Notes: a model not told the origin generated them from the letters alone. DNA of 64,000 bases from an uncultured Draconibacterium sp. (GCF_913063105.1 NZ_CAJXYQ010000010.1:62001-126000); one strand, 5' to 3'. Positions 34,400 through 43,715 are shown, numbered from the stretch's first letter. Program-made: numbers and translations.

Positions 34400-35080
34400 A
34401 TGAGATTTTTAATTATTAGCATCATTTTATTATCAGTATTTTATTCACATGCCCAGGATTGTAAAGGTTTTATTCCTTATAAAACGGGAACAAAATGGGA
34501 AATTACCAACTACAATGCGAAAGGAAAACCAACAGGAAGAATAGCTTACGAGTTGAAGAGTAAAGAAAATAACGCCGAAGGTTTGAAGTATACGGTGCAA
34601 ATGACGTCGTATGACCAGAAAGATAATGAAACGTTTTCGAATACTTTTGAAGCCTGGTGTAAAAACGGTGTTTTTGAATTTGATATGAAACGGTTTATGA
34701 GTGGTGAATCGATGCAAATGTTTGGCAATACTGATTGCCAGATTGACGCGTCGGAAATGGAAATGCCTTCCATGTCGGCTGCTGCCGGCACAGTATTAAA
34801 AGATGCATCGCTGGCAATTTCAACTTCAGGAGGAATTGGCTTGAATATGACTGTTGATATTAGCGACCGAAAAGTTGAAGCAAAAGAAAAAATTGAAACT
34901 CCTGCCGGAGTATTCGATTGTATTAAAATATCGCAATTGATTTCTACCAAAATGATGGTGAAAATTCAAGCCAAATCAATTGAATGGTATGCTGAAGGGG
35001 TTGGGATGGTTGCGTCAGAATCCTACAATAAAAAAGGGAAACTGATGGGAACAAGCAAACTTACCCGTTTTGAGAATTAG
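34400..35080 (+). CDS. TapB-family (DUF3108-like) secreted protein
   Basis: 226 residues with signal peptide ending at YSHAQ. The mature part begins GFIPYKTGTKWEITNYNAKGKPTG and ends WYAEGVGMVASESYNKKGKLMGTSKL, the start and end pattern of the TapB/DUF3108-like family (a large beta-barrel-like fold). Probably periplasmic; function unknown. Its stop codon overlaps that of the convergent MinD-type ATPase gene (TTAG shared). Confidence 0.8.
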   Translation: MRFLIISIILLSVFYSHAQDCKGFIPYKTGTKWEITNYNAKGKPTGRIAYELKSKENNAEGLKYTVQMTSYDQKDNETFSNTFEAWCKNGVFEFDMKRFMSGESMQMFGNTDCQIDASEMEMPSMSAAAGTVLKDASLAISTSGGIGLNMTVDISDRKVEAKEKIETPAGVFDCIKISQLISTKMMVKIQAKSIEWYAEGVGMVASESYNKKGKLMGTSKLTRFEN

Positions 35081-35946
35081 GAGCAGGAAATAAAGTTCCA
35101 AAGTTTGCTTAATTCTTCATTAACAGGATGATCTGGTGCAAATTCGACCACCGATTGTTCTTTTAGCATAGCTTCAACAAACAATTCGGAAAATGGAATT
35201 TTGCCAGAGAGCGGAATTCCATTTTCTTTTAAATAGGCCTCCACTTTCGAAGTAAAATCGGTGTTGATATCAAATTTGTTTATTGCGGCAAACAGGGGGA
35301 CATTAAACGAACGTACGAGTTTTACCAAACGTTTGGCATCGTGTAATCCCGAAACTGTTGGTTCTATTATCAGTAAAACGGCATCGGTACCGGTAATTGA
35401 AGATATAGCTGTACATCCAATCCCCGGAGGACCGTCGTTAATAATAAATTGAGCATTTTGTGCCAGTGCCAGTTCTTTCGATTTTTCTCTGATTTGAGTA
35501 ACCAGTTTTCCCGAGTTTTCTTCTCCAGGTGCCATTTTTGCATGTACCATGGTTCCAAAACGTGTTGTGGAAATAAACCAGCTGTTATTCAGGTTTTTGT
35601 TGGTTTTAATTGCATTTGCCGGACAAAGTCGTTCGCATAAACGGCACCCTTCACACTGAAAGGGATTAACTTCAGGCATACCACTTTCGTTTGTAAATAT
35701 TGCCTCAAAGCGGCAAGCATCAAGACATAATCCACAATTTGTGCATTGGTCCGACAAAATTGTCGCTATCGACCCGCTATCAAATTGGTGTGATTCCTTA
35801 ACTTCTGGTTTAAAAATTAAATGCAGGTCGGAGGCATCAACATCATTGTCGCAAAAAACAGCACTTTTGCATAAAGTTGCCAGGGCAGCAGTAATACTTG
35901 TTTTTCCGGCACCTCCTTTACCACTTAAAATTGTAATTTCTTTCAT
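35077..35946 (-). CDS. MinD-type ATPase with inserted 2x[4Fe-4S] ferredoxin domain (copy B)
   Basis: 289 residues, cytoplasmic. Deviant Walker A SGKGGAGKTS at 8-17 with signature Lys. A two-cluster ferredoxin insert follows at about 60-115: CTNCGLCLDAC and CEGCRLCERLC. Switch motif NDGPPGIGC follows. This is the MRP/NBP35-like MinD superfamily group seen in anaerobes, thought to handle Fe-S or metal clusters. It lies 23 bases after copy A, so both form an operon. The pair and the neighbouring NifX-like genes match the Orp cluster type. Confidence 0.92.
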   Translation of the reverse strand: MKEITILSGKGGAGKTSITAALATLCKSAVFCDNDVDASDLHLIFKPEVKESHQFDSGSIATILSDQCTNCGLCLDACRFEAIFTNESGMPEVNPFQCEGCRLCERLCPANAIKTNKNLNNSWFISTTRFGTMVHAKMAPGEENSGKLVTQIREKSKELALAQNAQFIINDGPPGIGCTAISSITGTDAVLLIIEPTVSGLHDAKRLVKLVRSFNVPLFAAINKFDINTDFTSKVEAYLKENGIPLSGKIPFSELFVEAMLKEQSVVEFAPDHPVNEELSKLWNFISCS

Positions 35947-35969
35947 CTAACTATATTGTTGCTCCCATG

Positions 35970-36836
35970 TCATGCACTCTGCAAAACCGGTTTTAATTGA
36001 TCAATTATTGAGTTATAAGTCGTTTCTACCTCAATAGGAATCGACTCAAAAAGCTTACCTGTTGAATACCTTTTTGCATAATTTTTTGAAAAGGGAATCT
36101 CACCGAGTAAAGAAATATTGTTCTTTTTCAGGTAGCTAAATACCTTGTTGTTGCCTAATCCGGCCTTGTTAACTATAACGCCAAAAGGTTTTTTAAGATC
36201 GTCGAGCAACTCTACTGTAAGTTTTAAATCGTGCAAGCCAAAAGGTGTTGGTTCTGTTACTAAAATTACATAGTCTGCTGTTGCAACTGTTTCTACCACA
36301 GGGCAACTGGTTCCGGGAGGAGCATCCAAAAGTGTAATTCCTGTTTCTTGTATTTGTTGTTTTTTTAACTGTTTTATTAGTGCCGTTTGCATTGCCGAGC
36401 CTATTTCCAGGCGACCCTCGGCAACCGATTCGCCCTGCGGGGTAGTGTATTCCGAGAGATTTCCGAGTGGCCTCTGTACAGATTTAATGGCATTAAACTC
36501 GCAGGCTTCAAAACATGCTCCGCACGAATGACACAGGTCGTAATTAACTTCGGTAAAATGCAGTTTTTTCACAATACTTATTGCATTAAATTCGCACCAT
36601 TCTACACATTTTTTACAGAAAGTACATTTCTCTCCATCTATTTCCGGTACTTCAGTAAATACCGGTGTGTCTGTTTTTAGTATTGCTCCCGGAAAGAACA
36701 AAAGACTGTTGGGTTCTTCTACGTCACAATCGATAAGTTTAACCTTATTGTATTTTTTAGTTAAAAAATGAAGCAGGTTAACACTAACCGTTGTTTTTCC
36801 TGTGCCGCCTTTGCCGCTTGCTATTGCAATTTGCAT
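35970..36836 (-). CDS. MinD-type ATPase with inserted 2x[4Fe-4S] ferredoxin domain (copy A)
   Basis: 288 residues, paralogue of copy B. Walker A SGKGGTGKTT at 6-15, ferredoxin insert at about 60-110 with CTFCKKCVEWC and CHSCGACFEAC, and LDAPPGTSCPV as switch motif. The two copies probably work as a heterodimer (inference from their constant pairing in other genomes). The start codon lies just downstream of a terminator-like hairpin (36856-36880), so expression may depend on read-through from the NifX-like genes. Confidence 0.92.
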   Translation of the reverse strand: MQIAIASGKGGTGKTTVSVNLLHFLTKKYNKVKLIDCDVEEPNSLLFFPGAILKTDTPVFTEVPEIDGEKCTFCKKCVEWCEFNAISIVKKLHFTEVNYDLCHSCGACFEACEFNAIKSVQRPLGNLSEYTTPQGESVAEGRLEIGSAMQTALIKQLKKQQIQETGITLLDAPPGTSCPVVETVATADYVILVTEPTPFGLHDLKLTVELLDDLKKPFGVIVNKAGLGNNKVFSYLKKNNISLLGEIPFSKNYAKRYSTGKLFESIPIEVETTYNSIIDQLKPVLQSA

Positions 36837-36849
36837 AAAAATTTGCTTT

Positions 36850-36880
36850 AAAAAATTCCCCGGAGTGTTTCTCCGGGGAA
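36850..36880 (-). terminator. Terminator/attenuator directly before the MinD pair
   Basis: On the minus strand TTCCCCGGAG pairs perfectly with CTCCGGGGAA around a five-base loop, followed by ATTTTTT. Only 13 bases separate the T-run from the ATG of MinD copy A, leaving no room for a separate promoter. Confidence 0.75.
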
Positions 36881-36989
36881 TACCGATTTAGTAGCTAACT
36901 CCGAGTACCTATAAATAATTAAAAACTCAGAAAGCGCTCTTTTCCATTTGCGCGTATTGTACTATTGTTGTGTTTTTTATAAATGTTTT

Positions 36990-37331
36990 TTAGTGATCGC
37001 AGTAATTGGCTGTAAACTCAATTGATTTCTCGATAAAACCAAGCGCTAATTCCGAAGCACTTAATTTTGGTGCACCTACGAAAACATTTACGTCGTTGTA
37101 ATTAAATATCTGGATAGCTTTGTGTCCCATTCCTCCGGCAAGAACGTCGGTAACGCCTTTCCCTGCAAGCCATTTTGGTAAAACACCCGGCTCATGGGGA
37201 GGAGGAGTAACGTTTTCTTCCTTTACTATTTTCCCATTTTCAATATCAATCAATGCAAAATATTTGCAATGTCCGAAATGTCCGTCTAATATCCCGTTTT
37301 CATCAACAGGAACCGCAATTTTTTTCTTCAT
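36990..37331 (-). CDS. NifX/NifB-family (dinitrogenase FeMo-cofactor biosynthesis-like) protein
   Basis: 113 residues, one Nitro_FeMo-Co domain: MKKKIAVPVDENG, GHFGHCKYFALID and GGMGHKAIQIF. These small RNase-H-like proteins bind metal-sulfur clusters. Extra Cys/His at the C terminus (YCDH) could be ligands. No nitrogenase genes are present, so the role is in another metal cluster or in Orp-like function (inference). Located between the DUF5320 gene and the MinD pair. Confidence 0.9.
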   Translation of the reverse strand: MKKKIAVPVDENGILDGHFGHCKYFALIDIENGKIVKEENVTPPPHEPGVLPKWLAGKGVTDVLAGGMGHKAIQIFNYNDVNVFVGAPKLSASELALGFIEKSIEFTANYCDH

Positions 37332-37348
37332 ATCGTGAAATAACCTGA

Positions 37349-37576
37349 TTATTTTTTCATTCGACCGAAACCCATACCCCGGCCTCTTCTGTTACCTCGC
37401 CCACTGTTTGTTATAACTGTTTCGTCGCTGCTTTGATTGCGGAACCTGAAACCTCTTCCTCCTCGGCGACCAAAATTCATTACCTGTTCTGCATTTTCAG
37501 CAGAGTTGCACCTTCCTTGTTTTCTTCCGGTTTGAGCTCCTTGGCCCATTGGTCCGGTTTGATCTAGTCCTGGCAT
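37349..37576 (-). CDS. DUF5320 small Gly/Arg-rich protein
   Basis: 75 residues. N-terminal MPGLDQTGPMGQGAQTGRKQ is the family signature (GTGPMGxGxxTGR), then an Arg/Gly/Phe-rich tail. DUF5320 genes nearly always neighbour NifX-like and MinD/ferredoxin genes. Function unknown. The ATG at 37576 is used; an upstream TTG would overlap the preceding gene and add six non-family residues. Confidence 0.85.
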   Translation of the reverse strand: MPGLDQTGPMGQGAQTGRKQGRCNSAENAEQVMNFGRRGGRGFRFRNQSSDETVITNSGRGNRRGRGMGFGRMKK

Positions 37577-37580
37577 CTCG

Positions 37581-37901
37581 TTAATTGTTTTCAATTTTAA
37601 AAATCACATCTTTTACATTTAATTCTTCTTCATTTAACTCGATCATCCGGATGTTAAATTTTTCAAGCATATCTTTTGCTTTGGGGCCAAAATGACCTGA
37701 AATAATTTGTGTGGCACCTAGTTCTGCAGCCATTTCTGACGATTTTGTGCCTGCTCCACCATTTGAGTTTTTAAAGCTGTTTTCAATAAAATTGGCGGTA
37801 TGTGTTTCTTTATCGTATACACAGAACCAACCTGCTCGTCCAAAACGCAAATCAAATTTAGCATCTACATTATCTCCTGAAGAAGTAATTATTGTTTTCA
37901 T
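37581..37901 (-). CDS. NifX/NifB-family protein, first gene of the cluster
   Basis: 106 residues, Nitro_FeMo-Co domain: MKTIITSSGDNVDAKFDLRFG, then RAGWFCVYD, and GATQIISGHFGPKAKDML. Closest in pattern to the Orp-like group with the xGHFGPKA loop. It begins the operon running to the MinD pair. A TATCTTTG -7 box at 37946-37953 on the minus strand, about 45 bases before the start, is the likely promoter of the whole cluster. Confidence 0.9.
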   Translation of the reverse strand: MKTIITSSGDNVDAKFDLRFGRAGWFCVYDKETHTANFIENSFKNSNGGAGTKSSEMAAELGATQIISGHFGPKAKDMLEKFNIRMIELNEEELNVKDVIFKIENN

Positions 37902-38036
37902 TCTACAAAATTGTTTGTTTTCTTTTATTTAACTTATGTTCTTTACAAAGATAAGATAAAATATTTGTAATTGCTAAATTAAAATGAACAAAAGTGCATT
38001 AAGTGGGAATGGATTTTGAATTTGATTCAAAATAAA

Positions 38037-38076
38037 AAAGTTGCAAAACATAACTCTTTATTGTTCTGCAACTTTC
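38037..38076 (-). terminator. Terminator after the HdeD gene
   Basis: On the minus strand GAAAGTTGCAGAACA pairs with TGTTTTGCAACTTTT (one mismatch) around a 10-base loop, followed by a T-run. It starts 26 bases after the stop codon. Confidence 0.8.
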
Positions 38077-38102
38077 TGAATAGTTGAGGAGTATGTTAGC
38101 AA

Positions 38103-38678
38103 CTATAGCTCTGATTCTTCTGTTTTCTTTTTAACACGATTAGCAATTAGCAAGGTGATAACTCCGGCAAATATTGCAAATGCACCAATAATTTTCACAA
38201 TTGCCAGCGCCGAGGTGTATGGCGATGATATTAGAATAATACCAAGGATGATTGAGAAAATACCGCCCCATAACATAGACCGTTCGCCAGTGTTTAAGTT
38301 GCGTACTTTTATTCCGGTAATAACGCCTGAAATACCATTGATTAAAGCTACCACACCAAGAAACCACATTAGAAACGAGGTGGTGTAAACAGCGCTTGAA
38401 AAGGGCTTTAGTATCACAATAAATCCGGCAATAATACCTAAACTACCGGTAATTAGTCCCCACCACCAATTTTTCCTTATGTTACGTTGTTGCCAGGTAT
38501 TAAATAAGGTAACTATTCCGTCAATAAGCCAATAAACGCCGAGAATAAAAATTAGAGTGGCTAACGTTGCCTTAGGGAAAATCAGCAGTATTAATCCAAC
38601 TACAAGCAGCGTAACTCCGCGTGCCATAATTAACTTCCATACGCTCTCAGCCACTTTTTTATTTTTGTTGTCTGTCAT
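38103..38678 (-). CDS. HdeD-family (DUF308) membrane protein
   Basis: 191 residues with six membrane helices in three similar pairs; repeats such as GLILLIFPKATL and GIILISSPYTS mark the DUF308 units, as in E. coli HdeD (acid resistance). Short charged ends. No signal peptide. It lies between the NifX/MinD cluster and the RND efflux operon and appears to have its own terminator. Function in Bacteroidota unproven. Confidence 0.9.
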   Translation of the reverse strand: MTDNKNKKVAESVWKLIMARGVTLLVVGLILLIFPKATLATLIFILGVYWLIDGIVTLFNTWQQRNIRKNWWWGLITGSLGIIAGFIVILKPFSSAVYTTSFLMWFLGVVALINGISGVITGIKVRNLNTGERSMLWGGIFSIILGIILISSPYTSALAIVKIIGAFAIFAGVITLLIANRVKKKTEESEL

Positions 38679-38756
38679 TTCCTTTAATTTTTATTGTATT
38701 GAAACACGATTAAAGTTAAGTTAAAAAGCCGACATATACCAAGTATAATAAACAGG

Positions 38757-38785
38757 AAAAGGTTGCCGATTTCCGACAACCTTTT
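38757..38785 (-). terminator. Hairpin after the DUF2892 gene
   Basis: AAAAGGTTG pairs with CAACCTTTT around 11 bases containing a further CGA/TCG pairing. The T-run on the minus strand is short, so a weak terminator. Confidence 0.55.
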
Positions 38786-38815
38786 ACCAAAACTCCTTTT
38801 GCAGTGCAAAAAAGC

Positions 38816-38998
38816 TTATTCTACTCCTGCTTTTTCAAGGAAAAAATCCAGCGGACAGAACTTTGTTAACGAGGATTGAAGCAAATTCAATCCAACAAAT
38901 CCTGCCAAACCAAGCCAGTAAATATTAACAAATATGGCTAAAAGAATACTTGTTAAAACTAATATTCCTGCTACTGCACGTATTATTCTTTCTTTCAT
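38816..38998 (-). CDS. DUF2892 (YgaP transmembrane-like) protein
   Basis: 60 residues with two membrane helices and the motif SLTKFCPLDFFLEKAG, typical of DUF2892, the membrane part found in YgaP-type rhodaneses. Here it is free-standing without a rhodanese domain. The conserved Cys before PLD is retained. It follows the DUF3240-like gene by 37 bases and is probably the last gene of the efflux operon. Confidence 0.85.
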   Translation of the reverse strand: MKERIIRAVAGILVLTSILLAIFVNIYWLGLAGFVGLNLLQSSLTKFCPLDFFLEKAGVE

Positions 38999-39035
38999 CT
39001 TAATCGTGTTTTATGCTTTTAAATCAAATAATTAT

Positions 39036-39344
39036 TTATACAAATTTTTCAACGGCTGAAATGTAGGCGCTAATCGGACTAACTCCTTCAACCTCTTCAT
39101 TAAAAGTTCTTATACGTTCTAGTAGTTCGTCGGCTTTATCAGCAGCTAAAAACGTAAAAGAAATAAAGTATCGGTACGGATTTTTCGAGGATCCGAACCA
39201 GTTAGAGATATCTGAATTTCCGTCAGCACTTTCCATAAAACCATCAACGGGTAATTCGCTGTAGGAAGTTATTTTAATATCGCGAAAGATCTTTTCCAGC
39301 TCGTGGTGGTATGCTTCTGCACTTTGAATAATAATGAATTTCAT
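39036..39344 (-). CDS. DUF3240/PII-like small protein of the efflux operon
   Basis: 102 residues, ferredoxin-like alpha/beta pattern, no signal peptide. Similar small PII-like proteins accompany heavy-metal RND pumps. The start overlaps the RND pump stop by one base (TAATG), so it is translationally coupled to it. Assigned by size, fold pattern and position; individual motifs are weak. Confidence 0.6.
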   Translation of the reverse strand: MKFIIIQSAEAYHHELEKIFRDIKITSYSELPVDGFMESADGNSDISNWFGSSKNPYRYFISFTFLAADKADELLERIRTFNEEVEGVSPISAYISAVEKFV

Positions 39345-42300
39345 TAGTTTTCCTCCTTATTAGTTTTATCATTTTCCTGTAACTCCGGTGAAAGGTTTTC
39401 TTGTTTTTTCTCCGGGTACTTTTTCTTCTCTGTCATATAATAAATCAGCGGAACAATAATTAGTGTTAAAAATGTAGATGCAATGGTTCCGCCCATAAGA
39501 GAAATGGCAAGGCCCTGGAATATCGGGTCAAACAGAATAACCACAGCTCCAATAACCACAGTACCGGCAGTAAGCAGAATAGGAGTGGTACGTACCGCAC
39601 CGGCCTCAATTACTGCATCTTTTAATGGTATTCCATCTTTTAGCCTGAGATTTATAAAGTCGATAAGCAATATGGAGTTTCGAACCATAATTCCGGCGAG
39701 GGCAATTAAACCAATCATTGAAGTTGCAGTAAAGAATGCTCCCATCATCCAGTGGCCTAGCAAAATACCTACCAGCGATAATGGAATGGCCACCATCATT
39801 ACAAAAGGCACGGTAAAATTCTGGAACCAACCGATTATAAGCATGTAAATAACTAACAGAACTACGGCGAAAGCTGCTCCCAGGTCGCGGAAAACTTCAT
39901 AAGTAATTTGCCATTCACCATCCCATTTAAGGCTGTAATTGTCTTGAACAAATGGCTGTTCTGTAAATTCTTCATTTAACACATAGCCTTCAGGAAGTTT
40001 TATTTGATTCAGGTTTTCACTCATTTCCAAAATACCGTAAACCGGACTCTCCAGTTTCCCGGCAACATCAGCCGTTACATATACCACACGCTTTTGGTTT
40101 TTTCGGTAAATACTCTTGTCCTGAATTTCTTCTTTAATTTCAACCACATCACCCAGGGCAACTGTCTGACCGGTCATGCTCATAATATTTACCTTTTTCA
40201 GGTCTTCAATACTGGAGCGTTCGTCTTCCGAAAAACGAAGCGCAATGCCCACCTGCTCGTGTTCTTTTTCAGCATACAGCTGTGCAACTTCTTGTCCACC
40301 AAGAGCCATTGCCACGCTGTTTACAACCTGTTGTGTTGAAACACCCATCAGTGCAGCTTTCTCTTTAAGTACGTTAAATTTATACTCTACCTGGTCGTCT
40401 TCTACCTGCCAGTCGATATCCACCACATCAGCCGTTTCCGAAAATAGTTTTTTCACCTGGCGACCCACTTCAATTTGCTGGTCGTAATCCGGTCCGTAAA
40501 TTTCGGCAACCAAAGTTGAAAGTACCGGAGGTCCGGGTGGAACTTCTACCACCTTGGCGTTGGCATTAAATTTTTTGGCAAGTTCCTGAATACCTGGGCG
40601 CATGGCTTTGGCAATGTCATGACTTTGTACTTTTCGCTCCGTTTTATCAGTAAGGTTTACCTGTATATCGGCTACATTCGACCCGCTGCGTAAATCGTAA
40701 TGACGTACTAAACCATTAAAATTCATAGGTGAAGCTGTTCCAACATAAGTTTGGTAATTTAATACCTCTTCCTGTTGTGCGATGTAGGCTGCAAGTTCTT
40801 TTGTAATTGCGGCCGTACGTTCCAGCGTTGTTCCTTCGGGCATATCTATTACTACCTGAAACTCGTTTTTATTATCAAAAGGAAGCATTTTTACGGCTAC
40901 CATTTTAAAATAAACCAGGGTCATTGATGCCAATAGAAAAACAGTAATTGTTCCGATGAAAGTCCAGCGTTTCCAAGGTGATTCCAGCATGGGCTTCATG
41001 GTTTTGAAATATATTTTGTAAATCGGCGAATTTTCAAGTTTAAATGCCTTTTTTACTTTATCGTCTTTTTCAACCACTTTTAGTAAACGGAATGCCAGGT
41101 ACGGTGTAATGGTAAGCGCTACCAGTAACGAGAATATCATGGCAATTGAGGCTCCAATTGGCATTGGGCTCATGTAAGGTCCCATTAACCCCGATACGAA
41201 TACCATTGGCAAAACGGCAGCAATTACTGTAAAGGTTGCCAAAATAGTTGGGTTCCCAACTTCGTCGATTGAGCGCATAGCCGCCTGAATAAATGGCAGC
41301 TTTTTCATTTTAAAATGCCGGTGCATATTTTCGGCAATAATAATCGAGTCGTCTACCACAATACCGGTAACAAATACCAATGCAAAAAGTGTAATCCTGT
41401 TTAAGGTATAATCAAGAAAATAATAGCTGAACATGGTTAAGGCGAAAGTAATGGGTACCGATAAAAATACCACCAGTCCACCGCGCCAACCCATGGCAAG
41501 CATTACCACAAAGGTTACAGCAATTATTGCTCCGGCAAGGTGCATTAATAACTCCGATACTTTGTGTGAAGCTGTTTCGCCGTAATTACGCGTTACATCA
41601 ACATGTACATCAGCCGGAATTAAATCTTTTTCAAGATGTTTGATTTTTTCAAGAATTTCATCCGATACTTTCATGGCATCGGCCCCTCTGCGTTTGGCAA
41701 CCGATATAGTAACGGCCGGATATTCGCCTGCAAAATCAGTATTTCGTTCGTCCATGGTTCCAAAGCCAAAATTAACATACTGAATAGGTTCTTCAGGACC
41801 ATCAAGAATGCTGGCAACCTGTTTCAGGTAAACCGGGCTTCCGCCATGTATGCCAACAACCAGGTTTGAAACGTCATCCGAAGTTTTTAGAAATTCGCCG
41901 GCTTCAACCAGGTATTCAACATCGTTTTTATTAAAAGAACCAGTGTTAAGTTGCTGATTGGCAGTTTGAATTTTTTGAGCAATACTTAGGGCATCAACAT
42001 TGTACCGGGCCATTGCGCCGTTGTTTAATACCACTCGTATTTGGCGCGATCTACCACCAATAACTTTTGTTTCAGATACGTCAGTAACCTGCTCTATTTC
42101 GTTGTTTACTTCCTGTGCAATCCGTTTTAACTGGTAATCGTCGTAGTTCTCGCTCCAGAAGGTAAGGCCCAACACAGGAACATCGTCAATTGACCGTGTT
42201 TTTACCAGCGGTAAACTTGTTCCGTGTGGCATCTGGTCCATGTGTTTCATAATCTCGTTATACATTTTTACCAACGAGCGTTCAATGTCTTCTCCCACAT

Positions 42301-42601
42301 AAAACTGAACGATAAGCATTGCCTGGCCCGGCATTGAGGTAGAATAAACATATTCAACCCCGGGAATGTTGGCAACAACTTTTTCAAGCGGTTGCATTAC
42401 GCGCGATTCAATTTCTTTTGGGCTTGCTCCGGGGTAGCGAAAGAAAATGTCAGCAATTGGTACATCAATTTGCGGTTCTTCTTCGCGTGGAGTCAGGTAC
42501 GAGCTGTAAATACCGATTGCCATAAAAGCAATCATTAACAGCGGCGTTAATTTCGAATTTATAAATTGTTTGGCTATTCCGCCAGCAAATCCTGTCTTCA
42601 T
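39344..42601 (-). CDS. RND efflux pump, inner-membrane permease
   Basis: 1085 residues, 12 membrane helices with two large periplasmic loops, proton-driven antiporter of a tripartite pump. TM4 contains GIVVDDSIIIAEN: the VDD pair matches the proton-relay Asp pair of the HAE (drug) branch rather than the single Asp of CusA. The porter domain starts EEEPQIDVPIADIFF, and TM11 has GIMVRNSILLIDF. The substrate is uncertain: neighbours suggest metal, the VDD motif suggests organic compounds. The ATG at 42601 leaves 10 bases after the adaptor stop; an upstream TTG would overlap it. Confidence 0.94.
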   Translation of the reverse strand: MKTGFAGGIAKQFINSKLTPLLMIAFMAIGIYSSYLTPREEEPQIDVPIADIFFRYPGASPKEIESRVMQPLEKVVANIPGVEYVYSTSMPGQAMLIVQFYVGEDIERSLVKMYNEIMKHMDQMPHGTSLPLVKTRSIDDVPVLGLTFWSENYDDYQLKRIAQEVNNEIEQVTDVSETKVIGGRSRQIRVVLNNGAMARYNVDALSIAQKIQTANQQLNTGSFNKNDVEYLVEAGEFLKTSDDVSNLVVGIHGGSPVYLKQVASILDGPEEPIQYVNFGFGTMDERNTDFAGEYPAVTISVAKRRGADAMKVSDEILEKIKHLEKDLIPADVHVDVTRNYGETASHKVSELLMHLAGAIIAVTFVVMLAMGWRGGLVVFLSVPITFALTMFSYYFLDYTLNRITLFALVFVTGIVVDDSIIIAENMHRHFKMKKLPFIQAAMRSIDEVGNPTILATFTVIAAVLPMVFVSGLMGPYMSPMPIGASIAMIFSLLVALTITPYLAFRLLKVVEKDDKVKKAFKLENSPIYKIYFKTMKPMLESPWKRWTFIGTITVFLLASMTLVYFKMVAVKMLPFDNKNEFQVVIDMPEGTTLERTAAITKELAAYIAQQEEVLNYQTYVGTASPMNFNGLVRHYDLRSGSNVADIQVNLTDKTERKVQSHDIAKAMRPGIQELAKKFNANAKVVEVPPGPPVLSTLVAEIYGPDYDQQIEVGRQVKKLFSETADVVDIDWQVEDDQVEYKFNVLKEKAALMGVSTQQVVNSVAMALGGQEVAQLYAEKEHEQVGIALRFSEDERSSIEDLKKVNIMSMTGQTVALGDVVEIKEEIQDKSIYRKNQKRVVYVTADVAGKLESPVYGILEMSENLNQIKLPEGYVLNEEFTEQPFVQDNYSLKWDGEWQITYEVFRDLGAAFAVVLLVIYMLIIGWFQNFTVPFVMMVAIPLSLVGILLGHWMMGAFFTATSMIGLIALAGIMVRNSILLIDFINLRLKDGIPLKDAVIEAGAVRTTPILLTAGTVVIGAVVILFDPIFQGLAISLMGGTIASTFLTLIIVPLIYYMTEKKKYPEKKQENLSPELQENDKTNKEEN

Positions 42602-42611
42602 AGTTGTATTC

Positions 42612-43703
42612 TTAATTGTTAGCAACTAAAGCTCCGTCAAAAAGCTTGCTTTCAGTTGATTCAATATATTCTTCACCATCACTTAATCCGGAAATTATTT
42701 CAATCTTGTTTCCAAATGTTTTTCCGGTTTTTACCCAGCGCAACAGGGCATTACCACTTTGGCTTACGGCATAAATACCAACTAACTGTCCGCGGTGTAC
42801 CAAGGCATTTTTATCCACAAGAATTCGTTTCTGTGTGCCGTGCTTAAACAGTACCTCGGCATACATGCCGCTGTAAAGTTTAGCTGAACAATTTTCAGGT
42901 ATTGTTACCAAAACTTTAGCCTGGTATTGGTTGCCGGTATTGGTGGTTGACGGGTTTATCTCTACTATTTTTCCATCCAGCTCGGCTTCAACTGCAGTAA
43001 ATTTAACTTTAACCGCATCGTTTAACTTTACTTTTGCAATATCGGCTTCGGGTATACGTGCAATTACTTTCCACTGCGACGGACTTTCCATGCTTAACAG
43101 TGGCATTCCCGGGTTAGCCATATCGCCTTCCTGTACAAATTTACTGGTGATAACACCGCTGTATGGTGCGCGAATTAGAGCATAACGCATGGTTTCTTCC
43201 ACTTCTTTTTCCATTTGCTCAATGGCTGCCAAACGGGCTTTGGCCATGTTGTAGTGGGTGCGTATGTCATCCATTTCTTTATCCGATGCACTTTCGGCTG
43301 CATAAAGGGCTTCAAATCGTTTCAGGTCTTTTTCTGCGCTTTCAAAAGCTGTTGTTGCTTCCACTTTATTGGCTTCCACCTGTGCTTTTTTTGCTAAAAT
43401 ATCCTGGTTTCTGATTTGAACCAATAAGTCGCCGTTACTAACCTTTTGCCCGGGTTTTACATAAATACGGCTTATCTGTCCCATAATTCGGGTACTTAGG
43501 TTACTTTGTTTATCGGCTTCAAGTTTGCCTGAGAAACTATGCATAACAGGGTAATCGGCCAATTTTGCCAGTGTGGTTTGAACTGTAATTTTTTCTTGTT
43601 TTGTGGTTGAATTATCTTTTTCTTTTTTACCACATGAAATTGCAATTATTGATAGTAATGCAACAGCAATAATAAATTTTGATTTTTTTAATTGTGCTTT
43701 CAT
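42612..43703 (-). CDS. RND efflux periplasmic adaptor (membrane fusion lipoprotein)
   Basis: 363 residues. Lipobox IAISC (Cys24) predicts inner-membrane lipidation. Standard MFP order: beta-barrel/lipoyl halves around a coiled-coil hairpin (about 105-170), with KPGQKVSNGDLLVQI and LIRAPYSGVITSKFVQEGD as the two lipoyl half-motifs, then the membrane-proximal domain. It links permease and TolC-like channel. Second gene of the operon. Confidence 0.93.
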   Translation of the reverse strand: MKAQLKKSKFIIAVALLSIIAISCGKKEKDNSTTKQEKITVQTTLAKLADYPVMHSFSGKLEADKQSNLSTRIMGQISRIYVKPGQKVSNGDLLVQIRNQDILAKKAQVEANKVEATTAFESAEKDLKRFEALYAAESASDKEMDDIRTHYNMAKARLAAIEQMEKEVEETMRYALIRAPYSGVITSKFVQEGDMANPGMPLLSMESPSQWKVIARIPEADIAKVKLNDAVKVKFTAVEAELDGKIVEINPSTTNTGNQYQAKVLVTIPENCSAKLYSGMYAEVLFKHGTQKRILVDKNALVHRGQLVGIYAVSQSGNALLRWVKTGKTFGNKIEIISGLSDGEEYIESTESKLFDGALVANN

Positions 43704-43715
43704 TTTGTATGGCGT

